Below are positions 35,801-41,695 of a stretch of DNA of 64,000 nucleotides, in pieces. The notes under the pieces are model-generated. The model saw only the letters and a list, made by a program, of their open reading frames with translations. It had not been told where the DNA came from and made no database searches. The number at the start of each line of letters is the position of its first letter. Position 1 is the first letter of the stretch. The position numbers and the translations under genes are program-made. The stretch spans positions 22,840,413 to 22,904,412 of the forward strand of contig CALNVZ010003434.1 of the NCBI GenBank assembly GCA_940671915.1, written 5' to 3'. This DNA comes from Paracentrotus lividus. Taxonomy: Eukaryota; Echinodermata; Echinoidea; Camarodonta; Echinidae.

Positions 35801-37138
35801 ATGTGATAAAATGAATAAAATAAATAAATATATAACTATAAGGAAAAAATTGGGAAAACATATATTTTTTACTAGAGTCACCATATGCCAGTGCCTAACG
35901 AAAGAAGAAGAAAGCCATTATAGCATGCATTGCTTGTTCGTGACCACGCAACCGCCCGAGATGTGAATAGAGAGTGGAGGGCCGCAGCTCGGAAGTCAAT
36001 GCGGATTATTCTCAGGTATTGTTGTTAAAATCATGCATTAAATTTACATACATTACAAGACCAAAATGGCAACTAAAGTCAAATCGATGACTTTTTATAT
36101 CGGACATTGCTTTGCGTTTGGTCTTTGAGGTAAAATGAGACACATTTGCAAACTTGCCGAATAGTAATTTCGTGAAGAAAAAACCTTCGCGAATCCATTT
36201 ATCCATGGGAATGGAACGGCGCCGGTGATATTATGATGATATTTTACAGTAGAAAATCGAGAGAATTTTACAAAATCAATTTGATTCAAAGAATGATGTG
36301 ATAAAGACAGATTTAATTAACCGATTGTCAAACTTTCCTCATGGCATGAATCTTGAGTTTGCAAGCATTAATTTCTTGAAAAAATTATGTTTTTCCGATC
36401 ATTTGCAAGTGCGTGAGGACGAAAATTAAACCCGGAAGTCAAATCTTGCGCATGACGATAATTTCTACGATGGCGGCAGTTTCAACAGGTAAAGAGTGAC
36501 GGGATTGTCTCCGTAAAATGTAAGATTATACAATTAAAAGTAGTGAATCAAAGTTCCATGGTAAAATATATCAATTTGTACTAGTTTTCGGAACATGTAG
36601 ACCTATTTTTCATTTTAAAAATGATTTGATCTTTCAAGAAAAAGGGAAATAAGTGCCGTGAATTTAACACGGCGATAGATAGGAAGATGTCATAAACGCG
36701 AAGCGGCTGCGATCCCTATAAAATAGATATAACGTTAAGGCTTAACGTTAAATGCCGAGCTGACTTTTTGTCTGTTTTGAGGTATTTTGGCTGGTTCACT
36801 ACTCTCCAGTAATCAGTATTGCCTTAGGCTTAGTCTAGATCTAGTACTAGTGATGTAGATAAAGTTCACTGTGTAGATCTAGACGCAGGGCCAGGGGATC
36901 TTCATAAACTTCATAAACTGCCGACGATTTGCATGCATGCGAAGGCTGCTAGATCATGCCTGGCATCTCGCCTGGATGAGTACGGTCTATCATCCACACA
37001 TCGACACATGAAATTGATGAATGATGAAATGAAAACGAGACGCTGCGATCATAAAATATTGCTTATACTCGGATACTTGCCTCTTTTCAGTGCCTCTTCG
37101 TAAGGTATTATCGAGGGTTTAGACTCCTTATTCCCCAT
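986..37138 (-). CDS. USP32: USP32 orthologue, 5' part (7 coding exons, join; 3' end outside window)
   Basis: USP32 is a deubiquitinase that removes ubiquitin from proteins. In mammals it is linked to Golgi and endolysosomal membranes, with Rab7 and LAMTOR1 as reported substrates. Seven minus-strand exons (58, 128, 106, 125, 166, 132 and 108 nt) join with compatible phases to 823 nt, residues 1-274 plus one base. The product aligns collinearly with the human N-terminus as I remember it: MGxKES start, YEEAL, ELKRL, FGGTxKG, GLVLLT, SDTPTFYQTLAGVTHLEE, YWxLxAQS, FNAFDENxDNHID and SACCRGPLAERQK. Human USP32 is about 1,600 residues, so the remaining EF-hand, DUSP, ubiquitin-like and catalytic USP parts and any C-terminal lipidation motif must lie left of base 1. 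Introns are 6258, 3114, 12041, 7347, 4256 and 2314 bp. All splice sites are consensus except the GC donor of intron 1. TBC1D or calmodulin-like EF-hand genes do not share these blocks, so the family call is firm. Confidence 0.93.
2072..2542 (+). mobile_element. Tc1/mariner-like MITE, copy 1
   Basis: The ends read CAGTCTGTGTCAAA and, on the right, the inverse complement TCTGACACAGACTG. TA dinucleotides flank both sides (2070-2071 and 2543-2544), the target duplication expected for Tc1/mariner elements. At about 471 bp with no transposase reading frame, it is non-autonomous. It is the same family as the neighbouring 2609-3073 copy, in opposite orientation. Confidence 0.8.
2609..3073 (-). mobile_element. 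Tc1/mariner-like MITE, copy 2 (inverted relative to copy 1)
   Basis: Terminal repeats CAGTCTGTGTCAAA and TTTGACACAGACTG are flanked by TA (2607-2608 and 3074-3075). Internal blocks match copy 1 in reverse complement: GAAATCTTTTCAT near its left end pairs with GAAAAGATTTCAT near the right end of copy 1, and AACAAAAGTTATGCTAA with TTAGCATAACTTTTGTT. A 118-codon open frame inside it is chance. Length 465 bp. Confidence 0.8.
3408..3539 (-). CDS. USP32: USP32 exon 6
   Basis: The acceptor is tattcag and the donor is gtaagc. The 132 nt encode residues 195-238 plus one base. EEADIIELEKKYWVLQAQS and GRLDLDTFTPLIAPP match the human EESDIIDLEKRYWLLKAQS and GRFDLETFGPLVSPP. This segment immediately precedes the first canonical EF-hand and closely resembles recoverin/calcineurin-B-type EF-hand leader helices. 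Confidence 0.95.
4732..4847. repeat. 27-bp direct repeat pair
   Basis: ACAAACAAGGTAGCTACAGA followed by GTTGATT occurs at 4732-4758 and again at 4821-4847, identical and 89 bp apart. It probably marks a short local duplication. The function is unknown. Confidence 0.8.
5124..5151. repeat. 14-bp GC-rich tandem pair
   Basis: GGAGGAGCCGCGCA occurs twice head to tail. It is conspicuous as a GC-rich island in AT-rich sequence inside the 1.3-kb element. Confidence 0.85.
5317..5847. repeat. 265-bp tandem duplication
   Basis: Unit 1 (5317-5581) and unit 2 (5582-5847) are nearly identical; by eye they differ by two substitutions and one added A in an A run. The near identity points to a recent duplication inside the surrounding transposon. 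Confidence 0.92.
7796..7961 (-). CDS. USP32: USP32 exon 5
   Basis: The acceptor is gtcttacag and the donor is gtaagt. The 166 nt encode residues 140-194 plus one base. It contains VSYEQFCAWLMKN (human VNYEKFRNWLFLN) and the nearly invariant SDTPTFYQTLAGVTH. Instead of a long pyrimidine tract, a six-unit AAATC microsatellite lies ten bases from the acceptor (GATTT units on the coding strand). Confidence 0.95.
7971..8000. repeat. (AAATC)6 microsatellite beside the exon 5 acceptor
   Basis: Six uninterrupted AAATC units. On the coding strand these read GATTT and end ten bases before exon 5, in the place of the pyrimidine tract. A degenerate AAATC stretch recurs at 8131-8150. Confidence 0.95.
8642..8681. 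repeat. T-rich low-complexity tract
   Basis: Nearly pure T interrupted by a few C and A. Lysine-rich frames on the minus strand across this tract are artefacts of it. Confidence 0.85.
9281..9514. mobile_element. Inverted-repeat MITE
   Basis: The left arm (9281 to about 9380) and right arm (about 9420-9514) are imperfect reverse complements. AAGCCATTTTGCAATTTTGTCC pairs with the complement of GGGACAAAGTTGCAAATAGCTT, and AATAATTTACCATAA is shared by both arms. The fold would be a hairpin of nearly 100 bp with a 40-bp loop. The target-site duplication is unclear. Confidence 0.65.
10273..10301. repeat. Three tandem ACGTAATGT units
   Basis: Three perfect 9-bp units plus AC. A TACATGTACATG run lies about 90 bp to the left (10170-10197). 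Confidence 0.9.
11000..11610. mobile_element. TTAA-flanked MITE with long inverted repeats
   Basis: Flanked by TTAA at 11000-11003 and 11607-11610, the target site of piggyBac-type transposases. Arms of roughly 120 bp are imperfect inverses: AGGAGGAGTCCGAGCTG against the complement of CAGCCCGGATGAGTCCT, then AAAATTTCATCAAAATCGGAT in both. There is no transposase frame. Confidence 0.7.
11960..13390. repeat. Degenerate tandem-repeat block ending in a GGACGGATGACAGACGCC-type tail
   Basis: CAAAATTCTGTGTAG-like words recur near 12030, 12165, 12330 and 13206, giving units of about 135-165 bp once the 733-bp insertion is removed. Shared words include ATCATATAAAGCAAACAGAA and GAAGAAGAAGCA. The right end carries GGACGGATGACAGACGCCAC and CTCTTTGAGCCAGATGAGCT with a small hairpin, a tail style common in marine invertebrate repeats. 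Confidence 0.65.
12463..13195. mobile_element. 733-bp transposon nested in the tandem-repeat block
   Basis: Perfect 17-bp terminal inverted repeats: AGGTGGCAGGTGCCCTA at the left and TAGGGCACCTGCCACCT at the right. TTA flanks both sides (12460-12462 and 13196-13198). The surrounding repeat resumes exactly in register after the right end, so the insertion is younger than the block. The open frames inside are chance and there is no transposase. Confidence 0.82.
13850..13913. repeat. 32-bp tandem pair
   Basis: Two head-to-tail 32-bp units (13850-13881 and 13882-13913) containing GGGATAGGGGATCATAACAA. They differ at one position (G or A). Confidence 0.92.
14545..14734. repeat. Perfect 61-bp inverted repeat enclosing (TTAGGG)n
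   Basis: The left arm (14545-14605) and right arm (14674-14734) are exact reverse complements of 61 bp, built from GGACAnCTCCCCCGG modules. The 68-bp centre contains 41 bp of TTAGGG repeats and one further copy of the module. As single strand this would fold into a very stable GC-rich stem with a telomeric-repeat loop. It is likely the footprint of a foldback element or a repaired break. Confidence 0.93.
14612..14652 (+). repeat. Interstitial telomere-type (TTAGGG)n
   Basis: 41 bp of uninterrupted TTAGGG, nearly seven units, identical to the animal telomere repeat. It lies inside the hairpin described at 14545-14734. Confidence 0.97.
15309..15433 (-). CDS. USP32: USP32 exon 4
   Basis: The acceptor is ttttcag and the donor is gtaggt. 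The 125 nt encode residues 98-139. FIFGMCANQENGMYVTKMDL aligns with the human YIFSLFSSESGNYVIREEM, followed by an acidic stretch ending LELFRE. It resembles a degenerate EF-hand helix-loop-helix without the full set of calcium ligands. This is the least conserved coding exon of the set but is bracketed by exons with matching phases. Confidence 0.9.
17095..17290. promoter_or_regulatory. Complex non-repetitive intronic block, possible enhancer
   Basis: In contrast to the AT-rich repeats around it, this block has balanced composition. It has three Sox-like cores (CAACAATA, GACAATAA and TTTATTGTC) and an E-box CAGCTG within 150 bp. No open frame with exon features was seen. Enhancer function is a guess from motif clustering only. 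Confidence 0.2.
17837..17866. repeat. (ATT)n microsatellite
   Basis: About ten uninterrupted ATT units. Confidence 0.95.
19131..19508. mobile_element. 378-bp inverted-repeat MITE
   Basis: The left end TACCGTGTTTACATTGTGAC with TCGGCT is mirrored at the right by AGCCGAGTCACAATGTAAAC followed by GCGGTA; the two 26-base ends differ at one position. TA at each end fits a TA target duplication. The interior repeats GTGTCGAAC-like words in both orientations. No protein is encoded. Confidence 0.78.
21191..21311. mobile_element. Short hairpin MITE next to a C homopolymer
   Basis: GGTGATTCACTAAC at the left pairs with GTTAGTGAACCACC at the right, followed inward by AAATCAATC and GATTGATTTT. A pure C run of 25 bases (21311-21335) abuts the right end. 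Confidence 0.65.
22241..22633 (+). repeat. Four dispersed copies of GTTAGTCGCATTA
   Basis: The word occurs at 22241, 22420, 22606 and 22621, always in the same orientation; the last two copies are head to tail. Spacings of about 180 bp between the first three suggest the remnant of a tandem array or a regularly spaced binding site. Confidence 0.8.
23013..24191. mobile_element. 1.2-kb foldback-type element with internally repeated arms
   Basis: The left arm (about 23013-23290) consists of repeated CCCACGAGACCGAC-like modules. The right arm (about 23890-24191) carries the complementary GTCGGTCTCGTGGG modules. Longer stretches match exactly between arms, such as ATACTTCATGTAA and GGGCTGTTTTGCTCT. 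A central 600 bp of unrelated low-complexity sequence separates the arms. Arms made of short tandem modules are the hallmark of foldback elements. Reading frames across the right arm are chance. Confidence 0.75.
23639..23705. repeat. G-rich and C-rich homopolymer tracts
   Basis: A G run near 23643-23655 and a C run near 23695-23704 face each other about 50 bp apart in the centre of the foldback element. Length may be unreliable. Confidence 0.8.
24887..25406. mobile_element. 520-bp MITE with about 65-bp inverted repeats
   Basis: The outer 65 bp are nearly perfect inverses: GAGTGTGTTCAATGTCCAGT, later CGCCAACATGAATCATGATA, appear reversed at the right end (TATCATGATTCATGTTGGCG). A second inner set of TTCAATGTCC-like words suggests nested palindromes. 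No coding capacity. Confidence 0.82.
25420..25447. repeat. TACATG tandem run
   Basis: Uninterrupted TACATG hexamers, self-complementary as TACATGTA. Similar runs occur at 4668-4692, 8866-8897, 10170-10197 and 14095-14112. Confidence 0.9.
26132..26172. repeat. (TG)n microsatellite
   Basis: 41 bp of TG with two interruptions. Confidence 0.95.
26281..26424 (+). mobile_element. LINE-like 3' end with (CTTGAA)n tail
   Basis: A 3'UTR-like segment (GGGCCCACTCACAAGCTTTG, later TTTGAATAAATTAAA) ends in three ACTTGA/CTTGAA hexamers at 26403-26422. A short tandem hexamer tail instead of poly(A) is typical of some CR1/RTE-type retrotransposons. No reverse transcriptase is present, so this is a 5'-truncated copy. 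Confidence 0.5.
26614..27117. mobile_element. TTAA-flanked MITE, GGGGAAGTTCACC family, copy A
   Basis: TTAA on both sides (26614-26617 and 27114-27117). The ends are GGGGAAGTTCACC and GGTGAACTTCCCC, with inverted arms of nearly 200 bp including ATTCATAACTTCGCTATT-like and GAGCAGCTCTCCCATGTGTT words. It contains TGACGTCA in both arms. The same family is at 39204-39700. Confidence 0.85.
27475..27580 (-). CDS. USP32: USP32 exon 3
   Basis: A long pyrimidine tract and ccag acceptor precede the exon; the donor is gtaagt. The 106 nt encode residues 63-97 plus one base. The motifs FAFGGTNKGITFKDL and GLVLLTKG match the human FGGTSKGLHFNNL and GLVLLTRG, a hallmark stretch of the USP32 N-terminus. The exon was found by reading the reverse strand between exons 2 and 4. 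It is placed exactly by phase: it starts on a codon boundary and ends after the first base of Phe98. Confidence 0.92.
27581..30694 (-). other. USP32 intron 2
   Basis: A 3,114-bp GT-AG intron, mostly unstructured AT-rich sequence with TACATGTA words and a T run at 29143-29160. The block at 30180-30330 is GC-richer, with open frames on both strands but no recognisable protein. No transposon ends were identified. Confidence 0.75.
30695..30822 (-). CDS. USP32: USP32 exon 2
   Basis: The acceptor is ctttgacag and the donor is GGCGAG followed by gtaagt. The exon is 128 nt, enters in phase 1 and leaves in phase 0, and encodes residues 20-62. The block SEDELKRLREAFKR, later VKDVMGDAMPQKLGE, corresponds to the human DVELKRLKDAFKR and REVLGDGVPPKVAE stretch. 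This is the helical opening of the EF-hand-like N-terminal region and carries no calcium loop. The apparent methionine upstream of the exon is intronic and is not a start. Confidence 0.93.
31332..31477. mobile_element. 146-bp hairpin MITE
   Basis: GTATTCTAAAAGGGTGGCTA at the left is an imperfect inverse of the right end TAGTCACCATTCAAGAATAC. Inner arms share TTAGTCCTACTAA and TTAGTAGGCCTACTAA. Such short full-length palindromes are typical MITEs. Confidence 0.7.
32220..32325 (+). promoter_or_regulatory. CRE/YY1 module with candidate first exon, left copy
   Basis: A full CRE TGACGTCA (32253-32260) is followed by a YY1-type AAAATGGCAGCGATGGCA and a consensus donor, ...TTTTG before gtaagt (32326). 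The ATG at 32267 gives only M-A-A-M-A before a stop, so the exon would be non-coding or carry a short upstream ORF. No downstream exon was identified. Confidence 0.4.
32535..32579. repeat. Perfect 18-bp hairpin with 9-nt loop
   Basis: ATTTACGTGGGTGCGCAG (32535-32552), loop TGCCTATGT, then the exact inverse CTGCGCACCCACGTAAAT (32562-32579). It lies within the inverted duplication and shares its CTGCGCACC word with the right arm near 33002. Confidence 0.92.
33162..33796. repeat. About 50-bp direct repeat pair with GC-rich hairpins
   Basis: GTCAGTTCC..GTCGCGACGGG..GGTCGGTTTACCACAGCCC occurs at 33162-33209 and, with small changes, at 33744-33796. Each copy contains a CCCGTCGC/GCGACGGG stem. A further stem, CAGCCCCGT/ACGGGGCTG, lies at 33216-33244. 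Confidence 0.8.
33415..33520 (-). promoter_or_regulatory. CRE/YY1 module with candidate first exon, right copy
   Basis: The minus-strand counterpart of 32220-32325: CRE at 33480-33487, ATG at 33473, donor gtaagt after 33415. The frame from the ATG is M-A-A-M-A-P-T-L then stop. The two modules point toward each other, about 1.1 kb apart. Confidence 0.4.
36430..36488 (+). promoter_or_regulatory. Candidate plus-strand promoter and first coding exon
   Basis: Within 60 bases lie an ETS site (CCCGGAAGT, 36431-36439), an NRF1-like TTGCGCATGACG, a YY1-type start ACGATGGCGGCA, and then ATG GCG GCA GTT TCA ACA G before gtaaag. The order ETS, NRF1, YY1/ATG, donor is typical of TATA-less housekeeping promoters whose start codon overlaps YY1. 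If used, transcription would run right, antisense across USP32 exon 1. The exon would encode only MAAVST plus one base (36470-36488). No second exon was recognised before the N gap. It could instead drive a non-coding antisense RNA. Confidence 0.4.
37081..37138 (-). CDS. USP32: USP32 exon 1 (start codon, N-terminus)
   Basis: Codes for 19 codons plus one base: MGNKESKPSIIPYEEALKR, then the first base of Val20. This matches the human start MGAKES...YEEALRRV. The glycine at position 2 would allow N-myristoylation once Met is removed; this is inferred from the residue alone. The ATG has A at -3 and G at +4, and an in-frame TGA lies 21 nt upstream (37157-37159), so the start is well fixed. The exon ends AGAG before gcaagt, a GC donor. 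The nearby GT at 37075-37076 would put exon 2 out of frame. The exon is too short for ordinary ORF calling. Confidence 0.9.
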
Positions 37139-37330
37139 ATTGCTACTTTGTGTCCTTCATTTCCAGTAGATTTCTTTAAAATCAATATTACAAGATGTAA
37201 ACAAACACTGTTTTACGTTCATTCACTGTGTGTTGGCCATTTTCCCCATGTTTCATGACAGGTTAAAGTCACATGACCACACCCACTGATGATTGAGGGC
37301 GCTTCTTGTTTCCTGTCGTCATGATCTTAA
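37139..37330 (-). promoter_or_regulatory. Candidate USP32 promoter and 5'UTR
   Basis: No TSS can be proven, but motifs cluster just upstream of the ATG. Read on the minus strand there is a YY1-type AAAATGGCC (37236-37243) that itself opens a five-codon upstream ORF ending in TGA. Further up are an E-box GTCATGTGAC (37268-37277), a CCACACCC KLF-type box on the plus strand (37277-37285) and an ETS-type core in GACAGGAAAC (37309-37318). There is no TATA box at a fitting distance. A start of transcription near 37,235 is an inference. Confidence 0.4.
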
Positions 37331-38352
37331 GTTGGATCCGAACAGTAGATGGATAAAAATAAATAAAAAATCTTGTTATAGATCCACCTCTATGGCTATG
37401 TATCCAAACCACTCATTCGCTTTTAGAAAATATCGATGATGTCATTTTTTGAACAATGACATCATAATATTCCAAATACGGTACTCTTGAAGGGGTCCTG
37501 GAAAATTTTCTCATTCTATAATAAATTTTATGCTGCATTCGAATGGCTTGGTTTTTTTTATATAGATTAATTTTTCAGCATTAAATCGTTCACGAGTCCC
37601 AGTTTCCATTTTACGCGAATCTTTTTTTCTCTCATATACCCCCCCCCCTTCACACAGGCGGTCCCGGATTCTTACCCTATTATTGCAGGCTTTTTAAAAA
37701 ATACTCCTCTATCACAGGTTTTCGGACCATATTCAGGATTCTACTTCAGCTTGTTCCCCAAGTGCTATGAGCGTCCACACACCCTGAATGGGACCTACGG
37801 TGTATTGCACAAAAGTCAAATTTGCACCCCTATTCGACATTCTGAGACTGGAAAAATAGGCTCTACCTAAACTAAACAGCTTATGAAATGAAGTACCCGA
37901 AACCAAACATTTCAGCTGAAAATATTTGAATTTGAAAAATTGCTTATTTTTTTAGCGTCGACGACATGTGGCCGGAGTCGGAAGTTCAAAGTATATAACT
38001 GACTGAGGGTTTAGGACTATGGGGGCCTTGGTCAGCCGGGTAATAAAAAAAGGGGTCCCAAAATAGGGAAATAGCAAAATATGGGCATATGGGGAGTTGG
38101 CAGACTCTTTTTTTTTTTTTTTTTTTTTAATTATTATTATTATCAATGCCCGGGAATGGCTGGGGTAACGTCCAAAATATAAGTATGTTACAGAAAGATG
38201 AAACGGGGGCGAAAAAGTTCTAGAAATTAAAGCCGGAGCAAAATAATGTGGCTGGAGCACCCGAAAATACTTGCCAACACGGAAGACTGCAAAAGCGGGA
38301 GACCCGGCGAGGGAGCGGAGCGACCAAGCGCCGGGGAGGATCCCCGGGGGGG

Positions 38353-38736
38353 GGGGGTCACTCAAACAAAAAAGTGCTACCCATGCGTGTCCCGTACCCT
38401 GAAAATGGACCCTAAACGCCTCATAGCTTGAAGCCAAATTTGCAACCCTTTTCGACGTCAGACTGAAAATGGACGTCTCATTGCATGAAGTCAAATTTGC
38501 ACCCTTTTCGACGTCAGACTGGAAAACATACCCTAAATGGCGAAAACACCGTGAAATTTTGACCAAAACAGCGATTTCCGCTGAAAACACCCCTATTTTT
38601 ATGAAAATGGCGATTGAAATTTAAAAAACACCCCTATTTTAAGGAAAGCGTCGACGCCGCCGAAAGGCTGAAAACAGACCCTTTTCGACGCTTTTTGGGG
38701 ACACGCATGCGTAGCACATCATGTGGTGAGTGACCC
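38353..38736. mobile_element. MITE between G and C homopolymers
   Basis: GGTCACTCA...GCTACCCATGCGTGTCC at the left is inverted at the right as GGACACGCATGCGTAGC...TGAGTGACC. Poly-G abuts the left end and poly-C the right end. The interior repeats CCCTTTTCGACGTCAGACTG. Confidence 0.65.
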
Positions 38737-39203
38737 CCCCCCCCCCGCGGGGGGGGGGAGGATCAGGCTGGGAGGGAGGGGCTTGCCCACCTCCTAAGGC
38801 TAGAGACGTTGCAAAATTTTGAAATCAAATTTGACGCATTTTTAAAGCACTTTAATTAGCAAATTTAATGTGAGAGTTTAACCATGATAATCTAACCATA
38901 GGCAGCAAAACAAATTTGAAAGTGGGGGCCGGGGTAAGATGGAAAAGGGGGCACTTGAAATCAGAGCCATCAAGAGATAATTCGGATAGGGAGGGTGTGC
39001 ATATAAAATTTGCCTTTGAATTTGGGCTTTTAAGACTCATAATGACTCTGTTTTTTCATGTTTAGGCCTATTTCGTAATGATAAAGGGTAATCATGATGA
39101 GCGCGAAGCGAGCCGAAGATTTTGAGATGGGATTTACATGAGATTTTTATACTTGGATAGCGCCATTTTCCATTTAGATAAAATGCTCAAGGCTATAAAA
39201 TGC

Positions 39204-39700
39204 TTAAAGGGGAAGTTCACCCTGGAATTTTATTGGTCTTAAAAATGTAGAAAAATAAAAGAAAAATATTAGTGAAGGTTTGGGGAAAATCGACCAAAAT
39301 GATGAAGTTATGAATATTCAAAGTTTTGATTCTGTGACGTCACATGCGAGCAGATCTCCTATGTGTTATGTAGTGTAAATTCCATAAAATGTCTTTTTTT
39401 TTCAGAAGAAAATAATTATGCCACCTGTGCGGTCGATATACCATCAAACATATGTTCATATACATAACTATATCAAAATGACCCATTCCTTTATCAAGAA
39501 CCATGACAAAAGGACAAATTTATGGAATTTACATACACAACCAATGGGAGAGCTGCTCGCACGTGACGTCACAGAATCAAAACTTTACATATTCATAACT
39601 TCGCTATTTTTTGGTCGATTTTCTTCAAACTTTCACTAATATTTTTCTATTATTTTTCTTTATTTTTTAAGACCAATAAAATTCCAGGGTGAACTTCCCC
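39204..39700. mobile_element. GGGGAAGTTCACC-family MITE, copy B (right end altered)
   Basis: The same family as 26614-27117. The left TTAA is intact (39204-39207), with arms AAGGGGAAGTTCACCCTGGA and TCCAGGGTGAACTTCCCC. The right TTAA is missing: the element runs straight into CGATTATACAGTG, repeated twice in tandem (39700-39725). Confidence 0.82.
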
Positions 39701-39713
39701 GATTATACAGTGC

Positions 39714-40275
39714 GATTATACAGTGCGTCCCATAAAAAAAAACGAAACCGAGATTGATTGATGTTTTATCACAACTTAACCTGTATCAAAATATTTAAAT
39801 GACCCATCAATTTAAGGCTTAGAGTCTCCTCTTTCATTTGACAAAATCTATATGACCCATATGTCAAGCATGAGTGAGTAACAAAAATTTGAAGAGACGA
39901 GACCAAAATGTCGTTTGGCGGGCGGTATTTAAAATTTATATCTACACATTTGAAAAAGTTCATGTCCTGCGCTTTTATGAAATAACCCTGCCAATTTAAG
40001 GTTAAAATTATTTTTTATGAAATGAAGATTTACTTATAAATACATATATTTTAAAGGAAATTTCATGAGCAATTCAAATATGGTGAAAAATTAAGGGTCA
40101 TCGGAAAGGGGGACTTAAATATGGGCTCTGAATTGATAAATTAGTGAGTGCCCTTCAAAAAAAATATTTTAAAATCCCCACATAAGATTTTATTACTTCA
40201 TCCTGCGTTATTATAAATGCCATTTTTGACATCCTCATGAAATTTACTTTGAGAATATAATTGAAGGGAGAGGCC

Positions 40276-40318
<43 letters not shown>

Positions 40319-40830
40319 ATGACACTTTGATCCTGATAGGGGGCAAGATTTTTAATTTTTTAATTTGGTGGGTAACATAAAAAGGGCGAGTTTGGGCGAG
40401 TTCCCAACGCAAGGCTACGTTATGACTCTCGAGACATTCCAACCATTTTAAAAGGTATTTAAATGGTCAACTGAATGAAAATAACTAAAATGATATAAAT
40501 ATGGTGTTCTATACCGTGGTTCAAAAAGTACGTTCCTCCCTTAAGGAAACCATTTCAACAGATTTTAAATTAAACTTACACAATTAATTTGATATTAATT
40601 TGCGAGAAAATTTCTGTTTCAAATCAAATGGAATGTGAAATTGTAAAGTTTCTTTCCTTTGCTCGATCGGAATTGTTAATAAGCTTAGCAACTTTCTTCT
40701 TCATGAGGACTGTAATTGTCGTTGCCTTTTCTGCTGGCCTAACTTTGATGGCCTGCCAGGTCGTGGTTTGTCTTTCAGTGATGTTCTGTTGTTGTTTTCA
40801 TTTACGAACCCATCTGTCAGTTTATTCCTA
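39714..40830. mobile_element. Possible Tc1/mariner remnant
   Basis: Begins TACAGTGCGTCCCATAAAAA, a start seen in mariner-type inverted repeats, abutting the MITE. The opposite end was not found before the gap and no transposase could be read. This call rests on the end motif only. Confidence 0.3.
40278..40313. repeat. 36-base T homopolymer
   Basis: Uninterrupted T run. Homopolymers of this length are often miscounted in long-read assemblies. Confidence 0.9.
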
Positions 40831-40854
40831 AAAAAAAAAAAAAGCGGCACCGTT

Positions 40855-40954
40855 NNNNNNNNNNNNNNNNNNNNNNNNNNNNNNNNNNNNNNNNNNNNNN
40901 NNNNNNNNNNNNNNNNNNNNNNNNNNNNNNNNNNNNNNNNNNNNNNNNNNNNNN
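40855..40954. other. Assembly gap of exactly 100 N
   Basis: Exactly 100 N, the usual placeholder for a gap of unknown size. Sequence style changes abruptly across it. Confidence 0.99.
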
Positions 40955-40958
40955 ACAT

Positions 40959-41031
40959 CTGTAGTTTTAAATATTCTATTTAGTTCTGCATCTTTCTGAC
41001 TACTAGTTATATATAAACATTCATCTTCTTG
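40959..41031 (+). repeat. Noisy direct copy, partner at 61864-61935
   Basis: Shares TTTAGTTCT(T)GCATCTTTCTGACTA and flanking words with 61864-61935 in the same orientation. Small indels are the main differences. Confidence 0.7.
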
Positions 41032-41559
41032 TATTCATGTTGAATGATTGAGCTTGGAGAGATTTTTTTAACAATGGTTGAGAGAGCTGGGAGAAGAAAG
41101 ATAGGATGAGATATAAAGAGAAGCGAATAATCTACTGACATTTATTCCGAGGAAGATTAATAAAAGGACCCATATGTTACTGAGTAGAGTTATTCTTGTA
41201 GAAAAGAAGTCATAGTTCCGAGCATGGTATCCTATTTTCGACGGAGAGGACAGAGAGAAGATACTAGAGAGCCAATGGATTGAAGAAGGGAGGCGGTTCT
41301 CTAATATTAGTGGAAAGACGCGATATAATAAAAAGATTGGAAATGAGAAAATTCTATCGTTTCTAGTTATTATTCTCCTTTCTTTATTAAAACTGTCATG
41401 ACATTGATTACCAAAGGAGAAGTGTTTAGCGCATTGTGTTTTTAAATAGTTTGCTATCACGCTCCTTTGTTTAAACTATCTTACTCTTTTTCTTCTCCTC
41501 TTTCTCTCTCTCTCCCTTGTATCCCTTCTCTCTTCCCTATATTTTTCTTTGTTATATTT

Positions 41560-41695
41560 ATAACATATATATTATTATAATGATATATAATTATATATAT
41601 ATATATATATGTTAATATTAATAGTATATATGTTATATATATATACTTATTATATGCTTTATATTAAATATTATATACTGTATTATTATTATAAG
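41560..41695. repeat. AT-rich dinucleotide-like tract
   Basis: Imperfect TA/AT microsatellite. Confidence 0.85.

Larger units (their letters stand above)
30823..37080 (-). other. USP32 intron 1 (GC-AG)
   Basis: A 6,258-bp intron starting gcaagt and ending ctttgacag. It contains a MITE (31332-31477), the inverted promoter-like modules of 32.0-33.8 kb, a long AT-rich stretch (34.4-35.9 kb) with A-rich tracts, and a plus-strand start module at 36.43-36.49 kb. Confidence 0.8.
37331..40854. other. Region upstream of USP32 to the gap
   Basis: Contains repeat-derived sequence at 37620-38740 (G and C runs, MITE), a TTAA-type MITE at 39204-39700, a Tc1/mariner-like end at 39708, and a 36-T run at 40278-40313. 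No gene was recognised. The longest open frame in the window (37952-38590, minus) lies here and is judged spurious. Confidence 0.7.

Noticed and set aside
37071..37080. GT donor two bases into intron 1
   Set aside because: Using it leaves two bases before exon 2, which needs one; the frame would break.
37952..38590. Longest open frame in the window, 212 codons, minus strand
   Set aside because: It runs through MITE sequence, an (ATT) tract and a T run that create poly-Ile and poly-Lys, shows no known domain and no exon signals.
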